NCBI GenBank assembly: GCA_021160765.1
Contig: JAGHBW010000196.1
Location: forward strand, 1 to 7,077
Reading direction: 5' to 3'
DNA length: 7,077 bases
DNA from: Thermoplasmata archaeon
Lineage (GTDB): Archaea > Thermoplasmatota > Penumbrarchaeia > Penumbrarchaeales > EX4484-36
Part shown: positions 1 through 6,416 of the stretch, piece after piece
How the letters are laid out: each line of letters starts with the position of its first letter
How positions within the stretch are numbered: the first letter of the stretch is position 1
Program-made: the position numbers and the translations under genes
Notes under the pieces: generated by a model
Seen by the model: the letters and a program-made list of their open reading frames with translations, nothing else
What the model was told of the DNA's origin: nothing
The model's database searches: none

Positions 1-2257
1 CCTCTCTGTTAATGTTCTGAGATGTGGACACGGGGGGTGGGGTGGCTTCACCCCTTGACAACCATTTTATGAAAAGAAAGGCGAATAGTATCGTGCCACC
101 GATTATAACAGCAAGTCCGATAAAGACAGCTTTAAGAAGCGCATAGTTTTGGGTACTGGTCCCTGCCTCACCGTCACCCCCACCCTCATCCCCAGTGTGC
201 TCACCATCACTTCCGTTCTTATTGGAGTTCTCAGGAGTTATCTCAAGCCTGTAATAGACCACATCTATGGGATACGCCCCATTCTTCAATATATTGTTGT
301 TGTCCACAACAAGGTAGAGCCTCCCCTCAACGGGAATGGATACATGCACCTCCATGGTCTTCAGCCAGAGATGTTCTGCGTATATTGGTTCGCCTCCAAC
401 CCAGTATAAAGTGTAGCGGTCAAGGTTCTCCTGATCAAGAAGCAGCACGTCTATAAAGGTGCCATTGATTACCGTCAGGTGAATCCCCACCTCCGTCCTC
501 CTGGGAAAGTTGAGTTCATAAATCCTGTACCCCTCTGACTCACTGTAATAATAGTAATATTCACTTCCCCCAGAGGACGTCCACTTCCGAACTTTGATCT
601 CTCCCTTCTCAACACCGTCAACGGAGTCATATCTTCCATCAACAGTAATTTGAATTGGGTGAAAGATGGTGTAGTTCAGAATATAAACATTAAATTCATC
701 CTGAGAGACCCCCCCGTAGGGGTCCCTGACGGTAAGCACAACATGGTATTTCCCGTAGGTTGGATAGGTGTGCGTTACGTTAACACCAGTTGCAGTTGTT
801 CCATCACCCAGATTCCATTCATACGTAAGTGTATGGTTCTCCGGGTCCTTGGATTCCGCCGCAGATAAGGTGACCGTGAGATTATAACTGTAGATGTCCT
901 CCCCGCCCTCCGCCACCGGGGGGCTGTTGGGAAGAACCTCCACACTCACCCAATCAGTACCATTGTCCATCCCGTCAAAGGCGGTGAGAGTCACTATAAA
1001 CATTCCTGTGCAGTTGTATCTATGTTCAACAACCTGTCCGTATGCCAAATCTCCATCGCCGAAGTCCCAGGTATAAAGAAGGATTCTGTCACCGTCTGGG
1101 TCTGTACCATTCCCCTCAAATCTCACGGTCTCCCCTATTAGGACTCGTCTGTCTTCTCCAGCGTTCACCTCTGGGGGTCTGTTCTTAATTACAGTTACGG
1201 TGAGTGTAGTGGAAACATTGTGGTATCCGTCGCTCACGTTCAGGGTGACGTTGTACCTTCCACCCCTCTGATAGGAGTGGGTGACTACAATGCCCTCTGC
1301 AACCGTTCCATCGCCGAAATCCCACCAGAAGGTAAGGTTGTCCCCATCCGGATCATACGATAGTGAGGCGTTGAAGGTTATCACATCCCCTCTGCCCACA
1401 TAAGTAGAACTTGCATTTATTATGGGAACTGGAGGGTTCTGCTCAGCAACCTCCACAACCAACGTGTCGTGAGACCAGTACCTTCCATCGCTCACGTTCA
1501 GGGTGACAATATAAGTGCCTGATTCGTTGAAGATGTGGGTTACGGCAACACCTTCAGCATCCCAGCCGAGGCCATCTGATGCGTTGAAGTCCCAGTAATA
1601 AGTGAGCGGGTCATCGTTGGGGTCATAGGAAGAGGAGGCGTTGAAGGACACTGCCTCTCCCACAAAAGCCCTCTTGTCGTTCCCGGCAACAGCCACGGGA
1701 ACCTGCGGCTCATAAGGTATGCTGATATAGGTCTCATTATCTGTAATAAGGTAAAGGGAGGCATTTTCTTCTCTGTTTATTCTGAAAACCAGTTCAACTA
1801 CTCCCCACCTCATATCCCCCGGGGTTGCTGAAAATGAGGTGCTGTTGACAACAACGTTTCTTATCTCTCCTGGAGCTACGTCAATTGTGGGGAAATCAAC
1901 GCGTACCTCATAGGTATGGTCGCTCTGCAGATCAAAATAAACTGTCGCTGTAAGACCCACAGAGAAGGTCTCATTGTTTAGAAGCCTCAGGTGGAGCGAT
2001 ACTCTCTCCGCCCCAGTGTACTTTCCAACAACATTCCTCGCCAGAAAGGGAACAGCAACCTGTTCTAACCCCGCCCCAATATGAATCATACTTCCCCCTT
2101 CAGTGCTGGAGTTCAGAAGAGCTCTTCCCTCTTCTGGGTATAGCTCCATAGAGTGGGGGGTCTCCACACCATCTGTCTCAGCAATGGCGTTGATGAAGAC
2201 AAAAACAAGAAGATTTGTAATTAAAAAGATCCCAGAAAGACCTCTCCTCTGGAACAC
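1..2257 (-). CDS. Secreted, membrane-anchored multi-PKD-domain surface protein (C-terminal end cut by window)
   Basis: A single open frame of 752 codons runs to the left edge with no stop, so the C-terminus is missing. It starts at GTG: the preceding codon is an in-frame TAG, and an AAGGTGAT ribosome site lies 3 bases upstream. Residues 1-30 look like a signal peptide (QRR, then a hydrophobic run ending near AIAE). Residues 31-183 form a beta-rich region, possibly Ig/CARDB-like. Four PKD domains follow at about 184-273, 274-358, 359-443 and 444-530, with cores WDFNAS, WDFGDG, WDFGDG and WNLGDG, each followed by a VTL or similar strand. Residues 540-675 form a beta domain with a YLVVDNN motif resembling PPC/p24-like archaeal ectodomains, including five consecutive tyrosines (567-571). 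A Gly/Asp/Glu-rich linker, a transmembrane helix (about 705-733) and a cytoplasmic tail end the visible part. Many NxS/T sequons suggest N-glycosylation. PKD domains usually mediate adhesion or protein contacts; no catalytic domain is visible. The topology is clear but the specific role is unknown. Confidence 0.9.
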   Translation of the reverse strand, partial: MFQRRGLSGIFLITNLLVFVFINAIAETDGVETPHSMELYPEEGRALLNSSTEGGSMIHIGAGLEQVAVPFLARNVVGKYTGAERVSLHLRLLNNETFSVGLTATVYFDLQSDHTYEVRVDFPTIDVAPGEIRNVVVNSTSFSATPGDMRWGVVELVFRINREENASLYLITDNETYISIPYEPQVPVAVAGNDKRAFVGEAVSFNASSSYDPNDDPLTYYWDFNASDGLGWDAEGVAVTHIFNESGTYIVTLNVSDGRYWSHDTLVVEVAEQNPPVPIINASSTYVGRGDVITFNASLSYDPDGDNLTFWWDFGDGTVAEGIVVTHSYQRGGRYNVTLNVSDGYHNVSTTLTVTVIKNRPPEVNAGEDRRVLIGETVRFEGNGTDPDGDRILLYTWDFGDGDLAYGQVVEHRYNCTGMFIVTLTAFDGMDNGTDWVSVEVLPNSPPVAEGGEDIYSYNLTVTLSAAESKDPENHTLTYEWNLGDGTTATGVNVTHTYPTYGKYHVVLTVRDPYGGVSQDEFNVYILNYTIFHPIQITVDGRYDSVDGVEKGEIKVRKWTSSGGSEYYYYYSESEGYRIYELNFPRRTEVGIHLTVINGTFIDVLLLDQENLDRYTLYWVGGEPIYAEHLWLKTMEVHVSIPVEGRLYLVVDNNNILKNGAYPIDVVYYRLEITPENSNKNGSDGEHTGDEGGGDGEAGTSTQNYALLKAVFIGLAVIIGGTILFAFLFIKWLSRGEATPPPVSTSQNINRE
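1230..1249 (-). repeat. 20-bp exact direct repeat, copy 1 (inside a PKD domain)
   Basis: This 20-base stretch recurs exactly at 1488-1507. The offset is 258 bases, or 86 codons, which is one PKD domain. It encodes the strand and turn reading VTLNVSD near the end of PKD domain 2. It reflects internal domain duplication, not a mobile or regulatory repeat. Confidence 0.8.
1488..1507 (-). repeat. 20-bp exact direct repeat, copy 2 (inside a PKD domain)
   Basis: This is the second exact copy of the 20-base stretch at 1230-1249, encoding the same VTLNVSD strand and turn at the end of PKD domain 1. Identity at the DNA level, including third codon positions, suggests recent duplication or gene conversion between neighbouring PKD domains. 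Confidence 0.8.
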
Positions 2258-2260
2258 CTA

Positions 2261-2310
2261 ATCACCTTCAGAAAAGAGACTGAAAATGGTGTAAATAAAA
2301 CTTTCTTCTG
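2261..2310 (-). promoter_or_regulatory. Promoter and ribosome site of the PKD surface protein gene
   Basis: On the minus strand a TATA-like TTTTATTTA (2292-2300) is preceded by purine-rich AGAAGAAAG, which fits a BRE element. A TATA centre near 2296 predicts transcription starting around 2270, giving a leader of about 13 bases. That leader holds GGTGAT (2261-2266), complementary to the archaeal 16S rRNA 3' end, 3 bases before the GTG start. The surface protein therefore appears to have its own promoter. This is a pattern-based prediction. Confidence 0.5.
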
Positions 2311-2368
2311 GTAGTGTGAATTTGAGCGCACATTCTACTCTACCTACCCCCACCTGACAATTTAATCT

Positions 2369-2373
2369 AAAAA
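2369..2373 (-). terminator. Possible weak U-tract terminator after the DUF2073 gene
   Basis: A run of five T on the minus strand lies about 13 bases past the DUF2073 stop, followed by further AT-rich sequence (TAGATTAAATTG). Archaeal terminators are often simple U-tracts without a hairpin. This one is short, so the call is tentative. It is the only candidate before the promoter of the next gene. Confidence 0.25.
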
Positions 2374-2386
2374 CTATGGCCCATCC

Positions 2387-2926
2387 CTACATTTCATCCT
2401 CAATCTCATCCCATTCCTCCCCTCCCAAAATCTCCCCTTCCAAAGGTTCTTCCCCCTTCCGGCCCTCATCCGATACCTCCTCTGCTGCCTCCTCCTCACC
2501 CTCAAGAACCCTCTCAGCCTCCTCCGGGGGTGTTATTGACAGATTCCCGGAGGGTGTTTTGGTGACAATTAAAGCCTGGATGCTTCTTCCATCCTTCTTT
2601 ATTGTCTTAAGGAGTTTGGCTGGGCCGATAACCATCATCCTTGGAGGGGGGGTCCTCCTCAGAAGTTTCGCCAAAAATGACATCTTCGCCCCCGGGGTGT
2701 GAAAACCGGGGGCCTCAACACCTATAAAGGAGTCCTGGTCTATCTCCCTCATGGTGCGCTGGATAAGGTCCACCTGCTCCTCCGCCGTCAAACCCTCTTC
2801 CAGCACCATAACCTTACCCTTCTTTATCTCCTGAAGTATGAAGCCCACCTTGTCCTTCAATTCCCTTAACAGCTCCCTTGAGAGCAGGTTCACCTCAATT
2901 CCCTCTTCTTTCTCCACCATCTTCAT
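2387..2926 (-). CDS. oapB: DUF2073 family protein, partner of the Era-like GTPase (OapB-like)
   Basis: The gene encodes 179 residues. The core (about 10-121) matches my memory of archaeal DUF2073 proteins: a helix with RELLRELKDKV, then IKKGKVMVLEEGLTAEEQ (34-51), a TMREI segment, and VIGPAKLLKTIKKD (99-112) before a final strand. No catalytic motif is recognisable. Residues 133-179 form a Glu/Asp-rich tail, probably disordered. The gene lies 6 bases after the GTPase stop, the arrangement conserved in many euryarchaea, so the two proteins probably act together. In Haloferax, as I recall, the equivalents next to the major replication origin are called OapA/OapB; the symbol follows that. Start choice is open: GAGG at 2931-2934 is 4 bases from the ATG at 2926 and 10 from the in-frame ATG at 2920, so the protein may begin at Met3. 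Family membership is fairly secure, but the function is unknown. Confidence 0.85.
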   Translation of the reverse strand: MKMVEKEEGIEVNLLSRELLRELKDKVGFILQEIKKGKVMVLEEGLTAEEQVDLIQRTMREIDQDSFIGVEAPGFHTPGAKMSFLAKLLRRTPPPRMMVIGPAKLLKTIKKDGRSIQALIVTKTPSGNLSITPPEEAERVLEGEEEAAEEVSDEGRKGEEPLEGEILGGEEWDEIEDEM

Positions 2927-2932
2927 TCCGCC

Positions 2933-3559
2933 TCACGAGAAGTATTTCACCATTGCGTGATAGAGACTGTCCATGTTGTAGCCCGACAGGGCGCTTACTG
3001 GGATCACGGGGTGCTGGGGGAATGCGTTCTTTATTGTTGCAGGGGATGCCTCCTTGAGATCTATCTTATTGGCCACGATGATGAAGGGTATCTTCCTCGC
3101 CTCCAGGTTCCCTATCAGAGTTATATTAACCTGGTTGAAGGGATCCTTGGCGGAGTCCATCACAACCAGCACCCCATCCACGTTGTCCAGCCATTTTATG
3201 GCCTCAATCACCCCCTCCGTGGCCTCCTTCGCCCTCCGCCTCGCCTCATCCTCATCCATGCCGTAGTCCTCAACGAACTCGTGGAAATCAATCTTTGTGG
3301 CTATCCCGGGGGTGTCCACTATATCAAACGTGACCTGGGAACCCCCCACCTTGATTACTATCTCCTTCTTCTCCACAGCCTTCCTGGTCTCATGTGGGAT
3401 CTCAGTTGCTAACCCCACCGTCTCCCCCGTCCAGTCTTTGGAGATCCTGTTGGCTAGTGTGGTCTTACCAGCGTTGGGGGGGCCGTAGATACCCACACGA
3501 AGCCTTTTCTTTTTGAAGAGTCTTTTGAGCTTCTTTAGCAGTTTGTCAAAAATTCCCAT
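2933..3559 (-). CDS. oapA: Era-like small GTP-binding protein (OapA-like)
   Basis: A 208-residue TRAFAC-class GTPase. G1 is GPPNAGKT (26-33), G3 is DTPG (82-85), G4 is NKID (164-167) and G5 is SAL (189-191). G2 is probably a threonine in 52-58. The residue after DTPG is Ile, not Gln, as in hydrophobic-substituted GTPases of the Era group. There is no KH domain, so it is not bacterial-type Era and need not bind rRNA. Residues 1-19 alternate hydrophobic (I3, F4, L7, L8, L11, L14, F15) and lysine/arginine positions, predicting a basic amphipathic helix that could sit on membrane or bind nucleic acid. An in-frame TGA lies just upstream, so ATG 3559 is the first possible start; its GGAGG (3572-3576) is 12 bases away, rather far. 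It is paired with the downstream DUF2073 gene. The GTPase call is secure; the cellular role is not established, and the symbol rests on recalled Haloferax naming. Confidence 0.9.
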   Translation of the reverse strand: MGIFDKLLKKLKRLFKKKRLRVGIYGPPNAGKTTLANRISKDWTGETVGLATEIPHETRKAVEKKEIVIKVGGSQVTFDIVDTPGIATKIDFHEFVEDYGMDEDEARRRAKEATEGVIEAIKWLDNVDGVLVVMDSAKDPFNQVNITLIGNLEARKIPFIIVANKIDLKEASPATIKNAFPQHPVIPVSALSGYNMDSLYHAMVKYFS

Positions 3560-3616
3560 GTCTCAAAGGCGCCTCCTTGTCCACTTGACTTCACTTTTTG
3601 ATGTATTGGAGAAACC

Positions 3617-3625
3617 CTTAAAAAC
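3617..3625 (-). promoter_or_regulatory. Possible TATA box for the GTPase/DUF2073 pair
   Basis: The minus strand reads GTTTTTAAG across the stop codon of the kinase gene, about 60 bases before the GTPase ATG. A start site 25 or so bases downstream would leave a leader of roughly 36 bases containing the GGAGG site. The 58-base gap, wide for this operon, makes a separate promoter plausible. Read-through from the kinase gene is equally possible. Confidence 0.3.
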
Positions 3626-4592
3626 CTTTTCCGGAGGTCAGTTCCTTAAGTAGCAGTCTGTCCTCCTCCACACCCTTCCCCCCATCCACCACGTTCTTAA
3701 GCCAGTTAAGTACTTCATTGAGCGGGGGGAAGCGGCCAACAACACCCTTTCTGGTAATTGCTATGGCAGCAACAGCGGCCCCCAGGCGCACTGCAAGAAG
3801 TGGTGGAAGCCCCATAATAAGCCCTGCGGCGAAACCACCCCTCATGACATCACCCGCCCCTGTTGGCATCACAACTTCTGAGGGGGCAGGTAGGGCAGGA
3901 TAATCCCTCTCCTCCTCCCCGGTTATAACCCTGTATCCTCTATCCCCCCGGGTGACCACAACCATTTTAAGCGCGTCAGAGAGTGAGAGGGGGGCTCCAC
4001 CCCCCAGCTCCACCGCCTTCTTGTATTCCAGTTCATTGGTGAAGAGATATCTGCTCCTCTCAAGAAGGCCTAAAAAATCCTCCCTATCCCACCGATAGTG
4101 TATCTCCTGTGTGGGGTCAAAGATGACCTCAACACCCCTTCTCTCCGCCTCCTCTGCCACCGCCCTGTGAAAGGAGGGTACGCCGCTGGTCAGGATCATG
4201 TAGGTGGAGGAGTAGAGTGATGGAACTCTAGCCAGGACCTCCTCCATCTCCGACACCCCTTGGTACATTATGTACCCCTGCTCCACCCCCTCTGAGTTCA
4301 GAACAATGCAGAAGGGGGAGGGGCCGTCCAGCACCATCACACCCTCCACCCCCACCCCATGTCCCTTAAGAAGGTTCATGTACTCCTCTGGGAAGTCCCT
4401 TCCCACAACGCTGAAGAGGTTTGCCTCCACCCCCAGCCTTCCAGCAGTCATGGCCATCGTGGCAGCGCATCCCCCCAGGTGCTCCTCAATCTTCTTTGTG
4501 GAGACGGAGACCCCGGGGGAGGGAAAACTCTCCAGATAGAGCTCTTTATCCACGTTTATGTGTCCCAGTATCGCCACACTACCCTTCTTCAA
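3618..4592 (-). CDS. PfkB-family carbohydrate/nucleoside kinase (candidate adenosine kinase)
   Basis: A 324-residue ribokinase-fold kinase. The N-terminal strand ends in GHINVD (10-15), a substrate-binding aspartate region. The di-glycine of PfkB signature 1 is GG at 40-41, followed by CAATMA. Signature 2 is PTGAGD (243-248), with D248 the expected catalytic base and the GAG turn the anion hole. VVVTRGDRG (about 212-220) is the usual strand and turn before the ATP site. Signature 2 has Met-Pro where the family often has Asp-Thr or Asp-Pro. The start is TTG at 4592, supported by AGGTGA (4599-4604) 6 bases upstream; GTG at codon 6 is a weaker alternative. The first 14 bases overlap the end of the S-adenosylhomocysteine hydrolase gene, implying translational coupling. 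Because that enzyme releases adenosine, adenosine (or another purine nucleoside) is the best substrate guess. PfkB substrates cannot be read reliably from sequence, so sugar kinase remains possible. Confidence 0.88.
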   Translation of the reverse strand: MKKGSVAILGHINVDKELYLESFPSPGVSVSTKKIEEHLGGCAATMAMTAGRLGVEANLFSVVGRDFPEEYMNLLKGHGVGVEGVMVLDGPSPFCIVLNSEGVEQGYIMYQGVSEMEEVLARVPSLYSSTYMILTSGVPSFHRAVAEEAERRGVEVIFDPTQEIHYRWDREDFLGLLERSRYLFTNELEYKKAVELGGGAPLSLSDALKMVVVTRGDRGYRVITGEEERDYPALPAPSEVVMPTGAGDVMRGGFAAGLIMGLPPLLAVRLGAAVAAIAITRKGVVGRFPPLNEVLNWLKNVVDGGKGVEEDRLLLKELTSGKGF

Positions 4593-5847
4593 GATACCTC
4601 ACCTGCTCCTCAGTCAGTCGGTCTATCTCAACACCCCTCGCCTTTAAGAAGTACTCCGCCACCTTCCTGTCCACCTCTTCCGGTATCTCTATTACCCGCG
4701 GTGGGAGGTCCTGCCCCCTCTCCTTAAGGTAGAGCAGGGAGAGGGCCTGAAGAGAGAAGGAGAGGTCCATGATCTCAACCGGGTGCCCCTGACCACCCAC
4801 AAGGTTCACAAGCCTTCCCTCAGCCAGCAGGTATGCCCTTCCTCCATCGGAAAATACGTACTCCCTGACGTAATCCCTAGCCTCCCTCACCTCCACCGCC
4901 TCCTCTGCGAGACCATCCATATCTATCTCAACGTTGAAGTGGCCTGCATTCGCCAGCACAACCCCATCCTTGAGGAGTGGTATGTGCTCTCTCCTCACCA
5001 CATCCCTCATCCCCGTGGCAGTAATGACCATATCAGCGTGGGGGAGCAGTTCCTCCATCCTCCCCACCTCATATCCCTCAAGAAGCGCCTCTGATGCCCG
5101 TACAGGCTCCACCTCCGCCACTGCAACCCTTGCCCCCATCCCCCTCATCCTCATGGCTATCCCCCTGCCGCAGTGGCCAAATCCCGCCACAACCACCCTC
5201 TTTCCGGCAATTAGAAGGTTTGTCGTCCTCAGCACCCCATCAAGGGTGCTCTGGCCTGTTCCGAACCTGTTGTCAAAGAGCCTCTTCATCCCGGCACCGT
5301 TGACATCCATTACTGGAACCGGAAGCCTTCCCTCCCTCTCAAAGGCCCTTGCCCTGATTATCCCCGTCGTTGTCTCCTCGGATATTCCCATAAGCTCCGG
5401 GAAGGAGAAGGGGTTCTCCACAACGATCTTCGTCAGGTCTCCTCCGTCGTCCAGTATGAGGTGCGGTTTCTGCTCAAGAGTCCAGGAGAGCGCCTCCCAG
5501 TACTCCTCCTCGCTCTCCCCCCTCCTCGCCCTGACCTTAAGGTTTTCAGGGCCATCGCTGATAAGAGCTGCTACAACATCATCATCCGTTGAGAAGGGGT
5601 TACAGGCCGCAAGGCGTACCTCTGCACCTGCCCTTGCAAGGTATAAAGCAAGTACGCAGGTCTTGGCCTCCGGGTGGAGGGCCATGGAGATCCTCATCCC
5701 CTCAAAGGGCTTTCCTTTAAGCCTCTCATCCCACACCCTCCTGAGAACCAGCATGTGGTCCTCCGCCCACTTCAACTTTTTTCTCCCCCTCTCCACCATC
5801 TTCTCAAGATTCTCCTCATCCTCAAAGTTCCAACTGACCATCCTCAT
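4579..5847 (-). CDS. ahcY: S-adenosylhomocysteine hydrolase (adenosylhomocysteinase)
   Basis: A 422-residue NAD-dependent enzyme cleaving S-adenosylhomocysteine to adenosine and homocysteine, which relieves inhibition of methyltransferases. Motifs: ALHPEAKT (56-63), NPFSTDDD (83-90), DDGGDLT (133-139), EETTTG (157-162), catalytic-region K188 and FDN (191-193), Rossmann NAD motif GFGHCGRG (222-229), NAGHF (300-304) and GQGHP (352-356). It ends at YLEEG without the KPDHYRY tail of eukaryotic and most bacterial enzymes, as in archaeal and Thermotoga forms. The usual VND before the active-site lysine is VNG here (G184). I chose ATG 5847, which overlaps the deaminase stop as ATGA and has GGTGA (5855-5859) 7 bases upstream. 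An in-frame GTG at 5883 would add 12 residues lying inside the upstream gene and not typical of the family. In some methanogens the homologous enzyme prefers S-inosylhomocysteine, so the exact substrate should be inferred cautiously. Confidence 0.96.
   Translation of the reverse strand: MRMVSWNFEDEENLEKMVERGRKKLKWAEDHMLVLRRVWDERLKGKPFEGMRISMALHPEAKTCVLALYLARAGAEVRLAACNPFSTDDDVVAALISDGPENLKVRARRGESEEEYWEALSWTLEQKPHLILDDGGDLTKIVVENPFSFPELMGISEETTTGIIRARAFEREGRLPVPVMDVNGAGMKRLFDNRFGTGQSTLDGVLRTTNLLIAGKRVVVAGFGHCGRGIAMRMRGMGARVAVAEVEPVRASEALLEGYEVGRMEELLPHADMVITATGMRDVVRREHIPLLKDGVVLANAGHFNVEIDMDGLAEEAVEVREARDYVREYVFSDGGRAYLLAEGRLVNLVGGQGHPVEIMDLSFSLQALSLLYLKERGQDLPPRVIEIPEEVDRKVAEYFLKARGVEIDRLTEEQVRYLEEG
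4599..4604 (-). promoter_or_regulatory. Ribosome binding site deciding the TTG start of the PfkB kinase
   Basis: AGGTGA on the minus strand sits 6 bases before TTG 4592, within the last codons of the hydrolase gene. It matches the archaeal anti-Shine-Dalgarno sequence well. It supports TTG over the GTG five codons further in. Confidence 0.6.
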
Positions 5848-6377
5848 CCCTCGTTCACCATGTTGGAGGGCCTCAGGTAGCACCTCTTGGTCTCCTCATC
5901 CAACTGAAACCTTCTCATTTTAAGCCCTGCCTCCTCCACTATATCCTTAGCCAGGTCGTCCGGGTACCCTTCATCGTATATGACCTCAACTATCCCAGCG
6001 TTTATTATCATCTTTATACAGACGGAGCAGGGGTAGTTGGTGACGTACATGGAGGCCCCTTTCAGGGAGACACCGAAATACGCTGCCTGGATGATGGCGT
6101 TCTGCTCTGCGTGAACCCCCCTGCACAGCTCGTGTCTCTCCCCGGAGGGGATGTTGAGTTTCTCTCTTAAGCATCCCGTTACATCGCAGTGGGGCAGTCC
6201 CTTGGGCGGTCCGTTGTAGCCGGTGGTCAGAACGTGTTTGTCCTTCACCACAACCGCCCCCACCTTTCTTCTGGTACAGGTTGCCCGGGTGGCCACAAGG
6301 TAGGCCATCCTCATGAAGTATTCATCCACAGAGGGTCTTCTGGATATCTCAAAGTTCAGATCTTCATCTTCGCTCAT
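5844..6377 (-). CDS. dCMP deaminase / ComEB-family cytidine-type deaminase
   Basis: A 177-residue zinc-dependent deaminase, predicted to convert dCMP to dUMP for thymidylate synthesis. The zinc and catalytic residues are complete: HAE (89-91, with E91 the proton shuttle) and PCSVC (116-120, with C117 and C120). Also present are RPSVDEYFM (14-22), the VGAVVV strand (39-44), GYNGPP (53-58), and a segment rich in H/C (PHCDV, GCLRE, ERHELC; 62-85) typical of dCMP deaminases and likely binding a second zinc. I prefer ATG 6377 over ATG 6419. The only TATA-like sequence lies directly against the 6419 codon, predicting transcription from about 6400, and the 14 extra residues (Ser/Gly/Arg-rich) are not family-like. 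The stop overlaps the hydrolase start by 4 bases (ATGA), making this the first gene of the operon. The phosphorylated substrate is inferred from family resemblance. Related RNA- or riboflavin-pathway deaminases are less likely. Confidence 0.93.
   Translation of the reverse strand: MSEDEDLNFEISRRPSVDEYFMRMAYLVATRATCTRRKVGAVVVKDKHVLTTGYNGPPKGLPHCDVTGCLREKLNIPSGERHELCRGVHAEQNAIIQAAYFGVSLKGASMYVTNYPCSVCIKMIINAGIVEVIYDEGYPDDLAKDIVEEAGLKMRRFQLDEETKRCYLRPSNMVNEG
5855..5859 (-). promoter_or_regulatory. Ribosome binding site deciding the ATG start of the hydrolase
   Basis: GGTGA on the minus strand lies 7 bases before ATG 5847, inside the final codons of the deaminase gene. With the ATGA stop/start overlap it supports a 422-residue hydrolase rather than the longer GTG-initiated reading from 5883. 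Confidence 0.6.
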
Positions 6378-6416
6378 TCGCCTGCCCCCGATTTTGCCAC
6401 CCCAACTCCCTGAAGA

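Noticed and set aside
1540..1764. A 74-codon minus-strand frame
   Set aside because: It is an alternative frame of the PKD protein, whose continuous 752-codon reading fits domain structure throughout.
1..2257. Possible frameshift in the left gene because no long start-to-stop frame exists there
   Set aside because: Codon-by-codon reading from GTG 2257 stays open to the edge with coherent PKD domains; the frame only lacks a stop because the window ends.
2957..3412. A 151-codon open frame on the plus strand
   Set aside because: It is antisense to the GTPase, whose G1, G3, G4 and G5 motifs are intact; the frame has no recognisable protein features.
3567..3574. Palindrome AGGCGCCT in front of the GTPase gene
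   Set aside because: Eight bases without a loop are too short for a hairpin, and it occurs by chance often enough; no second copy was noticed to suggest an operator.
2387..3620. A replication origin near the oap-like genes
   Set aside because: The Haloferax genes lie near an origin, but here I see no orc1/cdc6 gene and no origin recognition box repeats; the intergenic gaps are at most 129 bases.
4934..5923. A 329-codon open frame on the plus strand
   Set aside because: It is antisense to the well-supported hydrolase gene; its Ser/Pro/Leu-rich translation shows no motif and is the expected mirror of a purine-rich coding strand.
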